Shown piece after piece: positions 34,401 to 42,623 of a stretch of DNA of 64,000 bases; position 1 is the first letter of the stretch; each line of letters begins with the position of its first letter. The stretch comes from BJHQ01 sp964654285. GTDB lineage: Bacteria > Planctomycetota > UBA11346. The DNA lies in assembly GCA_964654285.1 (NCBI GenBank), contig CAZZJC010000016.1, positions 1 through 64,000 of the forward strand, written 5' to 3'. The notes beneath the pieces were generated by a model. It made no database searches, was not told the DNA's origin, and saw nothing but the letters and a program-made list of their open reading frames with translations. A program made the position numbers and the translations under genes.

Positions 34401-35393
34401 CATGAGCGGGGCGGGCCCGGGCAGTGGAGCGTCAAGCACCCCCGTCCACTGCTGGCGGTGGCCGAATCAGGCCCGTTCCCCTCGATGTACGCCATGGAGA
34501 ACGACTATGAATCCACCCTGGCCGGTCCCGCCCTGGATGGCGAACGCCTGTTCATCGTCGGCGGTGGCCGGATCCATTGCGTCATCGCCGTCGACCAGGC
34601 GGCGCGGCAGCGCGAGGAGGAGCTCGGGGCGATGTCGCTCTTCGCCCGGTTCGGCCCCCGGCCGGTCCATGCCGGAGCCAAGCCGATCACCCCGGCGCCC
34701 CTGCGCGCGGCCCCGGCGGGATTGCGGGCCGATCGCCTGCGCGACCGCTGCATGCCGGACCATTGGCTGCAACTCGGGCCGATGCCCCATCCGGATGGAG
34801 GCGATCCCTGGCAGGCCTTCGGCGGGGTGGAGAAGGCGATTCCCGTGCCGGGTCAGGGCCTCACGCTCGGAAGCACGGAGTTCCGCTGGGCACCGGTCGA
34901 TCGCAGCGCGCTGGTCGAGTCCGGCGGCCCCTTCGTGCATTCCGGGTACGCGGTCGGCTATCAGAACGCCTACCGCTTCGATCTCGGCCGGCTCACCGGC
35001 AAGAAGTTCCATTCCACCATCCTGCTGGCCACGGTGGTCGAGTCGGTGGAAGACGGCACGTGGCAGGTGAATTTCGGCGGTCAGGGCCTGCAGGCCTGGC
35101 TGTCCGGCAAGCCGCTGGTCCAGGATTCCCTGGTCAGCCTGCCGCGCGGCTTCTATCCCCTGCTGGTGCGCCTGGACATCGCCAAGCTGCCGCCGATCGA
35201 GCGGCAGATGCTGCTGTACGTCCGTTTCCTGCGCAACGCCAGTCCGGCCGAGCAGCTCGATCGCTGGCTCGAACGCACCCTTCCGTATCGCGAGCGCCTG
35301 GAGCGCATCGTCCGCATCGTGCCCGACACCTATTACGGCAAGGAGTCCGCCCGCATCCTGGAGGAGCTCGCCAGCCGTCACCCCAACCGCTGA
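31464..35393 (+). CDS. Giant exported PQQ-like beta-propeller protein
   Basis: 1309-aa predicted exported protein. I chose GTG 31464 because it yields an immediate signal peptide (VSHASFPVVLALLLMASRAAAQDAG); ATG 31341 would add 41 residues without one. Residues ~30-600 are unassigned beta-rich sequence. Residues ~680-1020 contain PQQ/WD-type blades (GRLWVVAPTHRLVCLDQPTGEILWKVAG, FIACGNGTAEAYDHAGKLRW, LEVQALDAASGRPLWRTRLP). The C-terminal ~200 residues form a probable jelly-roll-like domain (FHSTILLATVVESVEDGTWQVNFGG) and a helical tail. Planctomycetes encode many such outer-compartment quinoprotein-like proteins. Whether PQQ is bound is unknown; polysaccharide binding is equally possible. Confidence 0.7.
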   Translation: MSHASFPVVLALLLMASRAAAQDAGLARLIAERDGLRQALDLRLQADARLAPAKELVLVPQALIRLPHTLVRYDFDRTGLVWESPAIHLRQRGGRWLAPSIDAISAELASRLVIHGAETSALRLTPEGLEGRLSLTLSQTTFGTDTAWGLMLHHTDSYLKPVTPWTLMHLARAEPRPLRLEVQVAPRPKAMILDLEIPDQDSQGVKMTFEESTKPVSGPRRMHVVVQHDGHAAWMANCVEWWWNKGLHDVDIAELRWEGRRLHGSFAITYQPDGYIPDDGRKRRQTYHLDLPVVAGRIDGMAKASGEFGDYPCRIRGRAWQGLVGTYTAHTVDGPRSGRLLAGISEGPADVPAGVGSEDAPALLRQIRALHLALNEGSLDYAEALARCQDPGPQPQADSSALMAATCAAASRPVVRQQGLCGPEDPDFGPFLANPTALPADGAVPVVPAAGTAQQWVHLSRWRWLGPFPAGQARGAWLPPVADLPAVPWRDGACGPWTWQDAVVTQPSFLPRDLFPRLLAAEPPAFVWYAVSTVKSPVAQKVWLALPATPLGRLWLNEVLVWEGGARTDSHLTAVIQVDLAPGENRILVQNGSQGMLYPGKSGRRQAPMTETPPRAGISVWMCLGGAPRPATGAMTQRQAEQSAVATARQGKTGWRNDGSGLYPEARPPRHWNLKTGASVAWQKPLACTEDDPVARSGRLWVVAPTHRLVCLDQPTGEILWKVAGGGGGSATPLATDQAVFIACGNGTAEAYDHAGKLRWSSPTGLTWEGSRGPAPMLAGDRLIVHGLVTQGEGPTRTTSLEVQALDAASGRPLWRTRLPTSVSGLVTLPVSDGRGSVWVVATVAGQILGADDGRILHDRFLGPVKPMGIGFDGATLAYLGPGWKASARLFLDHGRVGLRVNFISAGPSKYFNVPPLLWRGFMHVACTTNEHHMEFNVPITNLHTYRADDGAQTADIKPLIDDATQASSLILAGGLVFCHERGGPGQWSVKHPRPLLAVAESGPFPSMYAMENDYESTLAGPALDGERLFIVGGGRIHCVIAVDQAARQREEELGAMSLFARFGPRPVHAGAKPITPAPLRAAPAGLRADRLRDRCMPDHWLQLGPMPHPDGGDPWQAFGGVEKAIPVPGQGLTLGSTEFRWAPVDRSALVESGGPFVHSGYAVGYQNAYRFDLGRLTGKKFHSTILLATVVESVEDGTWQVNFGGQGLQAWLSGKPLVQDSLVSLPRGFYPLLVRLDIAKLPPIERQMLLYVRFLRNASPAEQLDRWLERTLPYRERLERIVRIVPDTYYGKESARILEELASRHPNR

Positions 35394-35408
35394 ACCGGCT
35401 GACTATTC

Positions 35409-35546
35409 AGGATTCACCAACAGGTTGACGGATGGAACCTGGATCGGCGGGCCCCGGCCCGCACGGATTTCCGGTTGTTACCTGGAGATCAATCCCTCGC
35501 CGCCACCGGAACCGTACCTGGGTTCGTCAACCTGGTGGGGAATCCT
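35409..35546. repeat. 138-bp MITE-like element, copy 2
   Basis: Same length as copy 1 and closely similar along its whole length. The ends are AGGATTCACCAACAGGTTG and CAACCTGGTGGGGAATCCT, whose last 22 bp match the inverted first 22 except two positions. It sits in the 152-bp space between the convergent ends of the giant exported protein gene and the response regulator. Its right edge abuts the response-regulator stop codon. Confidence 0.87.
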
Positions 35547-36211
35547 CAGCCGGTGGGCCCCGCAGCGCTACCGCCGGCTTCGCGCCAGGACATCGCCAGC
35601 CGCGCCAGTTCGGTGCCGTGCTCGATGCCGAGCTTCTTCTTGATGTTGGCCTTGTGCGCTTCGATGGTCTTTTCCGACAAGTCCAGGCGGGCGGCGATGG
35701 CCCGCGTCGGCAGGCCGTCGCCGGTGAACTCGAAGACCTGGAGTTCGCGGTTGGACAGGCGTTCGATGGGCAGACCGGGTTTCGCCGTCGCGGCCGGACC
35801 GCGCTCGGCCAGCGTCGGGGACAGCCAGGTTCCGCCGCCCGCCACGGTGCGCAGGGCGGTGGCGACCAGGTCGGCGGCCTCCTCCTTCATCAGGTATCCC
35901 CTGGCGCCCAGGCGCAGGCAGCGTTCGGCGTAGACGCGCTGGTCGTGCATCGAGAGGACGAGGATGGCGAGGTGCGGATAGGCCGCGAGCAGGGAGGGGA
36001 TGCGTTCGAGCGAGGATCCGTCGCGCAGGCGCAGGTCGAGGATGAGCACGTCGGGATCGTGCTCGGCCAGGAGCGGCTCGATCTGGCTGCCGGCCTCGCA
36101 TTCGCCGACCACGAGGAAGCCGCCATCGGCGCCCAGCATCTGCTTGAGTCCAAGCCGCAGCAGCTGGTGGTCGTCGGCGATGAGGACGCGGGGACGGAGG
36201 TCGATTCCCAT
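35546..36211 (-). CDS. NarL/LuxR-family response regulator
   Basis: 221-aa two-component regulator. The receiver (about 6-125) has the acidic pair in VLIADDHQLLRLGL, the phosphoacceptor Asp in DPDVLILDLRLRDGSSL, and the switch residues in LVLSMHDQ and YLMKEEAADL. The LuxR-type DNA-binding domain is LSNRELQVFEFTGDGLPTRAIAARLDLSEKTIEAHKANIKKKLG (about 150-200). ATG 36211 gives the usual short N-terminus; ATG 36244 and a TTG at 36277 that overlaps the sensor stop are alternatives. With the P-box sensor upstream it should control the nitrate genes. The stop codon touches MITE copy 2. Confidence 0.9.
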   Translation of the reverse strand: MGIDLRPRVLIADDHQLLRLGLKQMLGADGGFLVVGECEAGSQIEPLLAEHDPDVLILDLRLRDGSSLERIPSLLAAYPHLAILVLSMHDQRVYAERCLRLGARGYLMKEEAADLVATALRTVAGGGTWLSPTLAERGPAATAKPGLPIERLSNRELQVFEFTGDGLPTRAIAARLDLSEKTIEAHKANIKKKLGIEHGTELARLAMSWREAGGSAAGPTG

Positions 36212-36273
36212 GGGGATTGCAGCGGCAAGCGTGGGGTCGTGCATCGATCCGGCAAGCCGGGGGAAGTGCTGCG

Positions 36274-37494
36274 TCAAGCGACGGCGGGTCTGGGCAGGGT
36301 CAGGCGCACTTCCCAGCCGCCCTCGGGATGTGCGCTGCTGGCCAATTCCCCGCCCAGGCGCTGCGCCCGCATCCGCAGCGAGCGCAGCCCGACGCCCTCC
36401 GGGCCGGGGGTGGTGGCGGTGCCGTCGTCACGCACGCTCAGCCCCCACCGGCCCACCGTGATCCTGATCGTGAGCGCCTTGCCATGGCGCAGGGCGTTGG
36501 TGATCGCCTCCTGCACGATGCGGAAGCAGTCCTCGCCGGCGCCATCCGCAGGCCCCGGCGCCTGCCAATCCAGGGAACAGACCGTGCCGGTGGCGCGGGT
36601 GGTGGATTCGACCAGCTCGCGCAGGGCCGCCTCCAGCCCTGCGGCCTGGATCCCGACCGGGGCGAGCCGCCGCGCCTGGGCCCGGCACTGCGCAATGGCC
36701 TCGGCCAGGCCATGCGCCAGTCCGGCCGCGTCGCCGCCGCGTTCCACCGCCTTGGCCTGGAAGGACAGCGCGGTGAGGGTCTGGCCCAGCCCGTCGTGCA
36801 GATCCTGGCCGATCCGGCGCGAGGTCTCGGCCGCGACCTGGAGGCTGTGGTTCTCCAGCTCGCGCTCGCGCAGGGCCTCGCGCTCGTGGATCGCCGCGCG
36901 CAGCCGCGCCACCGCCGGCCGGAAGACCACCAGGGCCTCCAGCACCAGCACGACCAGCAGCACGACGCACAGGCTGAGTTCAAGGGTGATCAGGCGGGCG
37001 ACGCGGTTTTCCGCCTCGGCGCGATAGAGGGCGACGATGCGTTCCATCAGGGGGAGGAACTCCTGCTGCGAGCGCAGCAGCACCGGGGCGCCGTCGCGGG
37101 TCTGCGCCGCCTCGGCCATGGCGCGGAAATGCGGCTCGATCGCGAGGAAGACGGCTTTGACTTCCGGGCTGTTGTCCTGCCCGGCATTGGCGAGGTCGCG
37201 ACCGGCGCTCAGACGCTGGTGCGCCCGGGTCCATTCATCGAGCACTGTCGCCATGGTGGCGCGCAGGCCGGGGTCGCGCTCGACCGCCAGCGCCAGCATG
37301 GTCAGGCGCTGCGACAGCATGCGCTGCCGCCCCGCGAGGTTGACCACGGCGGCGTCGCTGCGCGAACGGTGCAGGGCCAGCTGCACCGCGACCTGCGCCG
37401 CGATGGTCAGGCAGGCGACCAGGCCCAGGGCGAGGGCGTAGCGCACCGTGAAATCGCGGGCGGTACGGCGATCGAGGTCGTCCATGCCGGGCAT
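36274..37494 (-). CDS. NarX-type nitrate/nitrite sensor histidine kinase
   Basis: 406-aa membrane kinase. The first helix (YALALGLVACLTIAAQVAVQLAL) is followed by NLAGRQRMLSQRLTMLALAV, a P-box-like segment of the PilJ/NarX sensory domain that binds nitrate or nitrite in NarX. The second helix is LSLCVVLLVVLVLEALVVF (about 235). A short linker leads to the HisKA_3 dimerisation helix with RIGQDLHDGLGQTLTALS (phospho-His) and an HATPase with CFRIVQEAITNALRHGKA (N box) and EGVGLRSLRMRAQRLGGEL. ATG 37494 lies just past the nasC stop; ATG 37485 is an alternative. It signals to the response regulator downstream. Confidence 0.9.
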   Translation of the reverse strand: MPGMDDLDRRTARDFTVRYALALGLVACLTIAAQVAVQLALHRSRSDAAVVNLAGRQRMLSQRLTMLALAVERDPGLRATMATVLDEWTRAHQRLSAGRDLANAGQDNSPEVKAVFLAIEPHFRAMAEAAQTRDGAPVLLRSQQEFLPLMERIVALYRAEAENRVARLITLELSLCVVLLVVLVLEALVVFRPAVARLRAAIHEREALRERELENHSLQVAAETSRRIGQDLHDGLGQTLTALSFQAKAVERGGDAAGLAHGLAEAIAQCRAQARRLAPVGIQAAGLEAALRELVESTTRATGTVCSLDWQAPGPADGAGEDCFRIVQEAITNALRHGKALTIRITVGRWGLSVRDDGTATTPGPEGVGLRSLRMRAQRLGGELASSAHPEGGWEVRLTLPRPAVA

Positions 37495-37495
37495 G

Positions 37496-40400
37496 CTACG
37501 CGGTCGCGCGTTCCGGCCCACCGGCGCAGATCCGCGCGACCTCCGGCCGGCATGAGCCGCAGCCGCTGCCGGCGCGGGTGGCGGCGCAGACCTTGGCCGC
37601 ATCGCCGGCCAGGGTGCGCGCGGCCCGGGCGATGGTGGTCTCCCCGACCTGCATGCAGGAGCACACCAGCCGGCCTTCGACCGCGCTCCCGCCTGCGCCG
37701 GGAGCAAGCAACTGGTCGCGCGCCTCGTCGAGTTCGATCCCCGACTGGCAGAGGTCCAGCAGCTGCGGCCAGGCCCCGAGGTCGCCGAGGCAGATCGCCC
37801 CCACCACGTGGTCGGCGCGCACCACCGCCTTCAGATACCGCCGCCGGCGCGGGTCGTGCAGGCTGACCACCTCGTCGCCGGGCTTTTCCTCGACCTCGCC
37901 CACGCTGGCGAGCTGGAGTCCGGGCACCTTGAGCACGTTCGCCTGCGGCGCGGGGCGCCAGCGTGCGGCGGGATCGCCGGCCAGCACCTGCGCCAGCGCC
38001 TCGGCCTGGGCGGTGGCGCCTGCGGTGGTGCCGACCCGCATGGATTCGTTGGTGCCGAGCCGGACCGCCGCGCATTCGCCGATCGCGCTGATCGCCGGAT
38101 CGACGGTGGCCAAGCGTGCGTCGACCAGGATGCCGCCGGCACACGGCAGCCCGGCCGCACGCGCGAGGTCATCGTTCGCCGTCGTGCCGGTGGCGACCAC
38201 GATGCGGTCGGCCGGCAGGCGTTCGCCATCGACCAGAATGATGGCGCCGTCGTCGATCCGGTCGACGCGGGCGTTCAGGCGCAGGTCCAGGCCGCGTTGG
38301 CGCAGCAGGCTGGCGACATGGGCCGCGGCAGTCGCATCGAGCTGCTTGTTCATGACCCGGTCGCTGCGTTGCAGGACGGTGACGCGCCAGCCCAGGTGCA
38401 GCAGCGCGGCGGCAAGTTCCAGACCGAGCAGGCCGGCCCCGATGATGACGGCGGTGGTCCCAGGCATCGACGCTCCAGCGAGGATCGCCTCGGCATCGGC
38501 GCGGGTGCGCAGGCCGAGCACGTCCGGGCCGGTGACGCTCAGCGCCGGCCGGCTTCCGATGGCGAGCACCAGATGGTCATAGGCGATGCGATCACCGGTG
38601 GCGCTGACGATGGCCTTTCCGGTACGGTCGATGGCGGTGATGCGTCTACCGGTCTGCACCGTCACCCCTGCCGGGAACTCCCGCTGCAGGCTGGCCCAGG
38701 TGCGTTCTCCGCCGATCAGGTGCGGCAATTGCACCCGGTCGTAGCCGGCTTCCGGTTCTTCGCTGAAGACGGTGATGGAATCCTGGGGATTCGCCACGCG
38801 GTGCGCGCGGGAGAACGCCAGCGCCGCCGCCCCGCCACCGACCACCACGATCCGTCGGGGTGGCGGCCGGAAGCGGCGGACCTGGACGGCGCTGAGCTTC
38901 AGGTCCGGCTCTTTCGACATTGGATCCAGGCGGTCGCTGACCACGACGTTGGCGCGGCCCTCGGCGCCGCCCAGCAACGGCCCCCAGTGCATGGGCAGGA
39001 AGCAGACGCCGGGGCGGATGTCCCCGGTCACCCGGACCCGCACCCGGCAGGATCCGCGTCGGCTGACCACCTCGACCAGCTCGCCGGTCGCGACTCCGCG
39101 CTGGGCGGCGTCGGTCGGATGCAGTTCGCAGAAGGGGGCCGGTTCGGTGCGGTTGAGCTTGGTCACCAGGCCGCTGCGGGTCTGGGTGTGCCACTGGTCG
39201 CGGATGCGACCGGTGGTGAGGACGAGCGGGAACGCGGCATCCGGCACTTCCGCCCGTCCAGCCGGTTCGCCAGCCCAGAGCCGGCAGCGGCCGTCGGCGG
39301 TGGGGAAGACGCCGTCCGCGAACAGGCGCGGCGTACCGGGATGGTCCGGGGTCGGACACGGCCATTGCACGCTGCCGCGTTGGCGCAGCAGCGCGTGCGA
39401 CACTCCGGCCAGGTCGCAGTCGCTGCCACGGGTCAGCGCGGCGTGCTCGGCGAACACCGACGCTTCGTCAGAAAAGGCGAAGTCCTTGGCGAATCCCATC
39501 GCCTGCGCCACGTCGCGCAGGATGCGCCAGTCCGGCCGCGCCTCGCCCGGGGGCGGCCGCGCGGCCTGGACGAGGTGCACCCGGCGTTCGCTCGTGGTCA
39601 TCGCGCCGGTCTTCTCCGGCCAGGTCGCGGCCGGCAGCACCACATCGGCGAAGGGCAGGGTGTCGTTGGCGTAGGCGTCCTGCACCACCACCAGCTCAGC
39701 CCGGCGCAGGGCCTCGTCGCAGCCGAGCGCGGCCGGCAGGCTGGCGACCGGATTGGTGGCGATGATCCACACCGCCTTGCAGCGGCCTTCGCGCAGGGCG
39801 GCCATGAGTTCGACCGCGGTCAGGCCCGGCGCGGCCGGGATGGTGCCGCGCGGCACGCCCCAGAAGTCCTCGACGGCGGCGCGGTCCTCGGCCTTGGCGA
39901 GCGAGCGGTGCGCCGGCAGCAGGTTGGCGAGGCCGCCGACCTCGCGTCCGCCCATCGCGTTGGGCTGGCCGGTGAGGGAGAATGGCCCGCAGCCGGGCTG
40001 GCCGACGGTGCCGGTGATCAGCGACAGGTTGATCAGCGATGCCACCTTGTCGGTGCCGCTGCTGCTCTGGTTCAGGCCCATCGTCCACAGGCTCATCCAG
40101 CGCCGGCCGGCGAGCCAGACGGCCGCGGTGCGGATGTCGGCGGCGGGGACGCCGCAGGCGACGGCGGCCCGTTCGGCGGTCCAGGCGGCGAGGACGGGCC
40201 GCAGTCCTTCCCAGCCTGCGGCGTGGTCGGCAATCCAAGCCTCATCGACCTCGCCCAGGCGCAGCAGTTCGTGGCCAAGCGCCAGGTGCAGCGCCACGTC
40301 GGTGCCGGGCCGGATCGCGAGGTGCAGGTCGGCGACGGCGGCGGTGTCGGTGCGACGCGGGTCGACCACGATCAGGCGGCGGTCGGGATGCGCGGCCTTG

Positions 40401-40996
40401 GCGGCTTCGATGCGGCGGAACAGGATGGGATGGGCGAACGCCATGTTCGCGCCGCAGACCAGCCAGGTCTCGGCGAGATCGATGTCCTCATAGCATCCGG
40501 GCACGCAGTCGCTGCCCAGGGTCGCCTTGTGCCCGGCGACGGCGCTGCTCATGCACAGGCGCGAATTGGTGTCGATGTTGTTGGTGCCCAGGAACCCCTT
40601 GGCCAGCTTGTTGGCGAGGTAGTACTCCTCGGTCAGGCACTGCCCGCTGACATACAGCGCCACCGCGTCGCGCCCGTGCTCGGCCTGGATGGAGCGGAAG
40701 CGTTCGGCGACGTGCCCGATCGCGTCGGCCCAGGCGACCCGCTGGCGCGGCTGGTCGCGGGCGGTGCGCCGTTCGGGATGCAGCAGCCGGGAGTCCTGCC
40801 GTCCGGCCGCGTGCAGCAGGGAGCGGCCCTTGCTGCACAACCGGCCGAAGTTGCTCGGATGCGCCGGATCGCCGCGCAGACCCTGGGCATCGAGGATGAT
40901 GCCGCAGCCGACGCCGCAGTAGGGACAGGCGGTGCTGAGCGGCTGTGGCGGATGGTTTCCACCGCCGGACGTGACCTCGGGAAGTTCGCCGTCCAT
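37496..40996 (-). CDS. nasC: Assimilatory nitrate reductase, molybdopterin-FAD-BFD fusion
   Basis: 1166-aa single-chain nitrate reductase. Residues ~20-690 are the Mo-bisMGD catalytic part: CPYCGVGCGIILD begins the [4Fe-4S] site, then RLCSKGRSLL, GTNNIDTNSRLCMSSAV, MGLNQSSSGTDKVASLINL and a molydopterin dinucleotide-binding C-domain (LTTGRIRDQWHTQTRSG). Residues ~710-1060 are a NirB-like FAD/NAD(P)H oxidoreductase (RIVVVGGGAAALAFSRA; AVIIGAGLLGLELAAAL). Residues ~1105-1160 are a BFD [2Fe-2S] domain (VCSCMQVGE...GSGCGSCRPEV). Electrons can thus pass from NADH to nitrate in one polypeptide. GAGGT precedes ATG 40996. nrtA diverges from it. The exact symbol varies between nasA and nasC usage. Confidence 0.93.
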   Translation of the reverse strand: MDGELPEVTSGGGNHPPQPLSTACPYCGVGCGIILDAQGLRGDPAHPSNFGRLCSKGRSLLHAAGRQDSRLLHPERRTARDQPRQRVAWADAIGHVAERFRSIQAEHGRDAVALYVSGQCLTEEYYLANKLAKGFLGTNNIDTNSRLCMSSAVAGHKATLGSDCVPGCYEDIDLAETWLVCGANMAFAHPILFRRIEAAKAAHPDRRLIVVDPRRTDTAAVADLHLAIRPGTDVALHLALGHELLRLGEVDEAWIADHAAGWEGLRPVLAAWTAERAAVACGVPAADIRTAAVWLAGRRWMSLWTMGLNQSSSGTDKVASLINLSLITGTVGQPGCGPFSLTGQPNAMGGREVGGLANLLPAHRSLAKAEDRAAVEDFWGVPRGTIPAAPGLTAVELMAALREGRCKAVWIIATNPVASLPAALGCDEALRRAELVVVQDAYANDTLPFADVVLPAATWPEKTGAMTTSERRVHLVQAARPPPGEARPDWRILRDVAQAMGFAKDFAFSDEASVFAEHAALTRGSDCDLAGVSHALLRQRGSVQWPCPTPDHPGTPRLFADGVFPTADGRCRLWAGEPAGRAEVPDAAFPLVLTTGRIRDQWHTQTRSGLVTKLNRTEPAPFCELHPTDAAQRGVATGELVEVVSRRGSCRVRVRVTGDIRPGVCFLPMHWGPLLGGAEGRANVVVSDRLDPMSKEPDLKLSAVQVRRFRPPPRRIVVVGGGAAALAFSRAHRVANPQDSITVFSEEPEAGYDRVQLPHLIGGERTWASLQREFPAGVTVQTGRRITAIDRTGKAIVSATGDRIAYDHLVLAIGSRPALSVTGPDVLGLRTRADAEAILAGASMPGTTAVIIGAGLLGLELAAALLHLGWRVTVLQRSDRVMNKQLDATAAAHVASLLRQRGLDLRLNARVDRIDDGAIILVDGERLPADRIVVATGTTANDDLARAAGLPCAGGILVDARLATVDPAISAIGECAAVRLGTNESMRVGTTAGATAQAEALAQVLAGDPAARWRPAPQANVLKVPGLQLASVGEVEEKPGDEVVSLHDPRRRRYLKAVVRADHVVGAICLGDLGAWPQLLDLCQSGIELDEARDQLLAPGAGGSAVEGRLVCSCMQVGETTIARAARTLAGDAAKVCAATRAGSGCGSCRPEVARICAGGPERATA

Positions 40997-41182
40997 GCGT
41001 CTGACCTCGATCAGGCCAGTGCACAACCCGTGCCAGGCCTTTCGCCGCCGATGGCTGCGCACTTTTCGAGCAGGGCGTCCTGTTCAGCCGGACCATGAGG
41101 GCTTTCCCGAGGTCGCCCTGATGCATGGCGCAGCAACCCCGGTTTGGCACGCCTGCGCTGGGATGGATCACGGAGACCAACG
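40997..41182. promoter_or_regulatory. Divergent nasC-nrtA control region with sigma54-like half site
   Basis: 186 bp between the starts of nasC and nrtA must carry both promoters. TTGGCACG at 41144-41151 matches the -24 element of sigma54 promoters exactly, but the nearest GC (in GCGCTG) is 9 rather than 10 bp from GG, so the -12 element is off by one. No sigma70 pair stands out. Regulator binding sites could not be identified by eye. Confidence 0.35.
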
Positions 41183-42595
41183 ATGATTCCAAGCCTTCCC
41201 TTCCCCAGCGTCCGCTCGCTCGGCCTCGGCCTCGCCCTGACCGTCGGCGCCGCCGCCGCCGATTTCGTGCCCTATGAACGCAGCAACCCCACGCCGAATC
41301 TGCGCAAGGCGATCGACAACAAGCTGGAAGTGAAGCGCCCGCTCAAGTTCGGCATGATCAAGCTCACCGACTGCGCCGCCATCGTGGTCGCGAAGGAGCT
41401 CGGTTACTTCGCCGACGAAGGCATCGCGGCCGAGGTCATCGTCCAGCCCAACTGGCAGGCGGTGCGCGACAACCTGGTCAACGGGGCGCTCGACGGCACC
41501 CACATGCTCTACGGCCATCCCATCGGGGCCGCGATCGGTGTCGGCAGCCAGGCCGACATCGTGGTTCCATACAACATGTCCATCAACGGCATGGGCATCT
41601 CGGTGTCGAACGACATCTGGAAGCGCATGGAGGCCAAGGATCCCGCCCTGGCCAGGCCCGGCTACGCGATGCCGTTGCCGGCGACGCCGCTCAAGGACAT
41701 CGCGACCGCCTACCGCGCCGAGGGCAAGACCCTGACCATGTTCATGACCTACCCGGCCGGCAGCCACAACTTCACCCTGCGCTACTGGCTGGCGTCGGGC
41801 GGGGTGAATCCTGGTTTCTACGATGGCCCGCAGGACGCGAAGGGTGTGACCGGCGCCGACGTGGTGCTCCAGGTCAATCCGCCACCGCAGATGGTGTCGG
41901 CGATGAACCAGGGCAACTGCCAAGGCTTCTGCGTCGGCGAACCGTGGAACATGAAGCTGACCATCAGCGAGAAGACCGGTCGTCTCGCCATCCCGAGCCA
42001 CTACGTGTTCGCCGGCAGCCCGGACAAGGTCTTCGCCATGACGAAGAAGTTCACCGAGGACAATCCCAACACCACCAAGGCGGTGGTGCGCGCCCTGATC
42101 CGCGCCGGCCGCTGGCTGGATGACAGCACCGCCAACCGGCACAAGCTCGCCGAGATCCTCGCGCACAAGGACTACATCGGCGCGGCGCCCCAGATCATCG
42201 CCGAGTCGATCACCGGCACCCTGGTCTACGGGGTCGGGGCCGATGGCGCCCTGGATCGCCGTCCGGAACCGGACTTCAACATCTTCTACAAGAAATATGC
42301 GAGCTTCCCGCTCACCAGCCACGCCGTGTGGTGCCTGACCCAGATGCGCCGCTGGGGCATGATCAACGCGGACAAGCCGGACGCCTGGTACCAGGAGATC
42401 GCGGCGAAGACCTTCCGCCCCGACCTCTACCGCGCCGCCTTCGCCAGCCTGCTCGCCGAGGGCCTGGTCAAGGCCGACGAACTGCCCGAGAAGGATGCGC
42501 TCAGCTATCCCGCCTCGGCGTTCATCGACCGCATCGCCTTCGATCCGGCGAAGCCGAACGACTACGTCAAGCAGTTCCCGCTCAGGAAACCCTGA
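41183..42595 (+). CDS. nrtA: Nitrate ABC transporter, substrate-binding protein
   Basis: 470-aa periplasmic-type binding protein of the NrtA family. A signal peptide (SLPFPSVRSLGLGLALTVGAAAA) has no lipobox. The NrtA core is clear: LKFGMIKLTDCAAIVVAKELGYFADEGI (about 60-90), GALDGTHMLYGHPIGAAIG, TYPAGSHNFTLRYWLASGG and QGFCVGEPWNMKLT. These match nitrate/nitrite-binding NrtA rather than the CmpA bicarbonate protein by operon context only. CGGAG lies 6 bp before ATG 41183. The permease gene begins 28 bp later. Confidence 0.93.
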   Translation: MIPSLPFPSVRSLGLGLALTVGAAAADFVPYERSNPTPNLRKAIDNKLEVKRPLKFGMIKLTDCAAIVVAKELGYFADEGIAAEVIVQPNWQAVRDNLVNGALDGTHMLYGHPIGAAIGVGSQADIVVPYNMSINGMGISVSNDIWKRMEAKDPALARPGYAMPLPATPLKDIATAYRAEGKTLTMFMTYPAGSHNFTLRYWLASGGVNPGFYDGPQDAKGVTGADVVLQVNPPPQMVSAMNQGNCQGFCVGEPWNMKLTISEKTGRLAIPSHYVFAGSPDKVFAMTKKFTEDNPNTTKAVVRALIRAGRWLDDSTANRHKLAEILAHKDYIGAAPQIIAESITGTLVYGVGADGALDRRPEPDFNIFYKKYASFPLTSHAVWCLTQMRRWGMINADKPDAWYQEIAAKTFRPDLYRAAFASLLAEGLVKADELPEKDALSYPASAFIDRIAFDPAKPNDYVKQFPLRKP

Positions 42596-42623
42596 TTGGG
42601 AAACCCGCACCGGGGAGCACTCC

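Noticed and set aside
17163..35546. Composite transposon bounded by the two MITE-like copies
   Set aside because: The copies are 18 kb apart in the same orientation, flanked by ordinary chromosomal genes, with no transposase between them.
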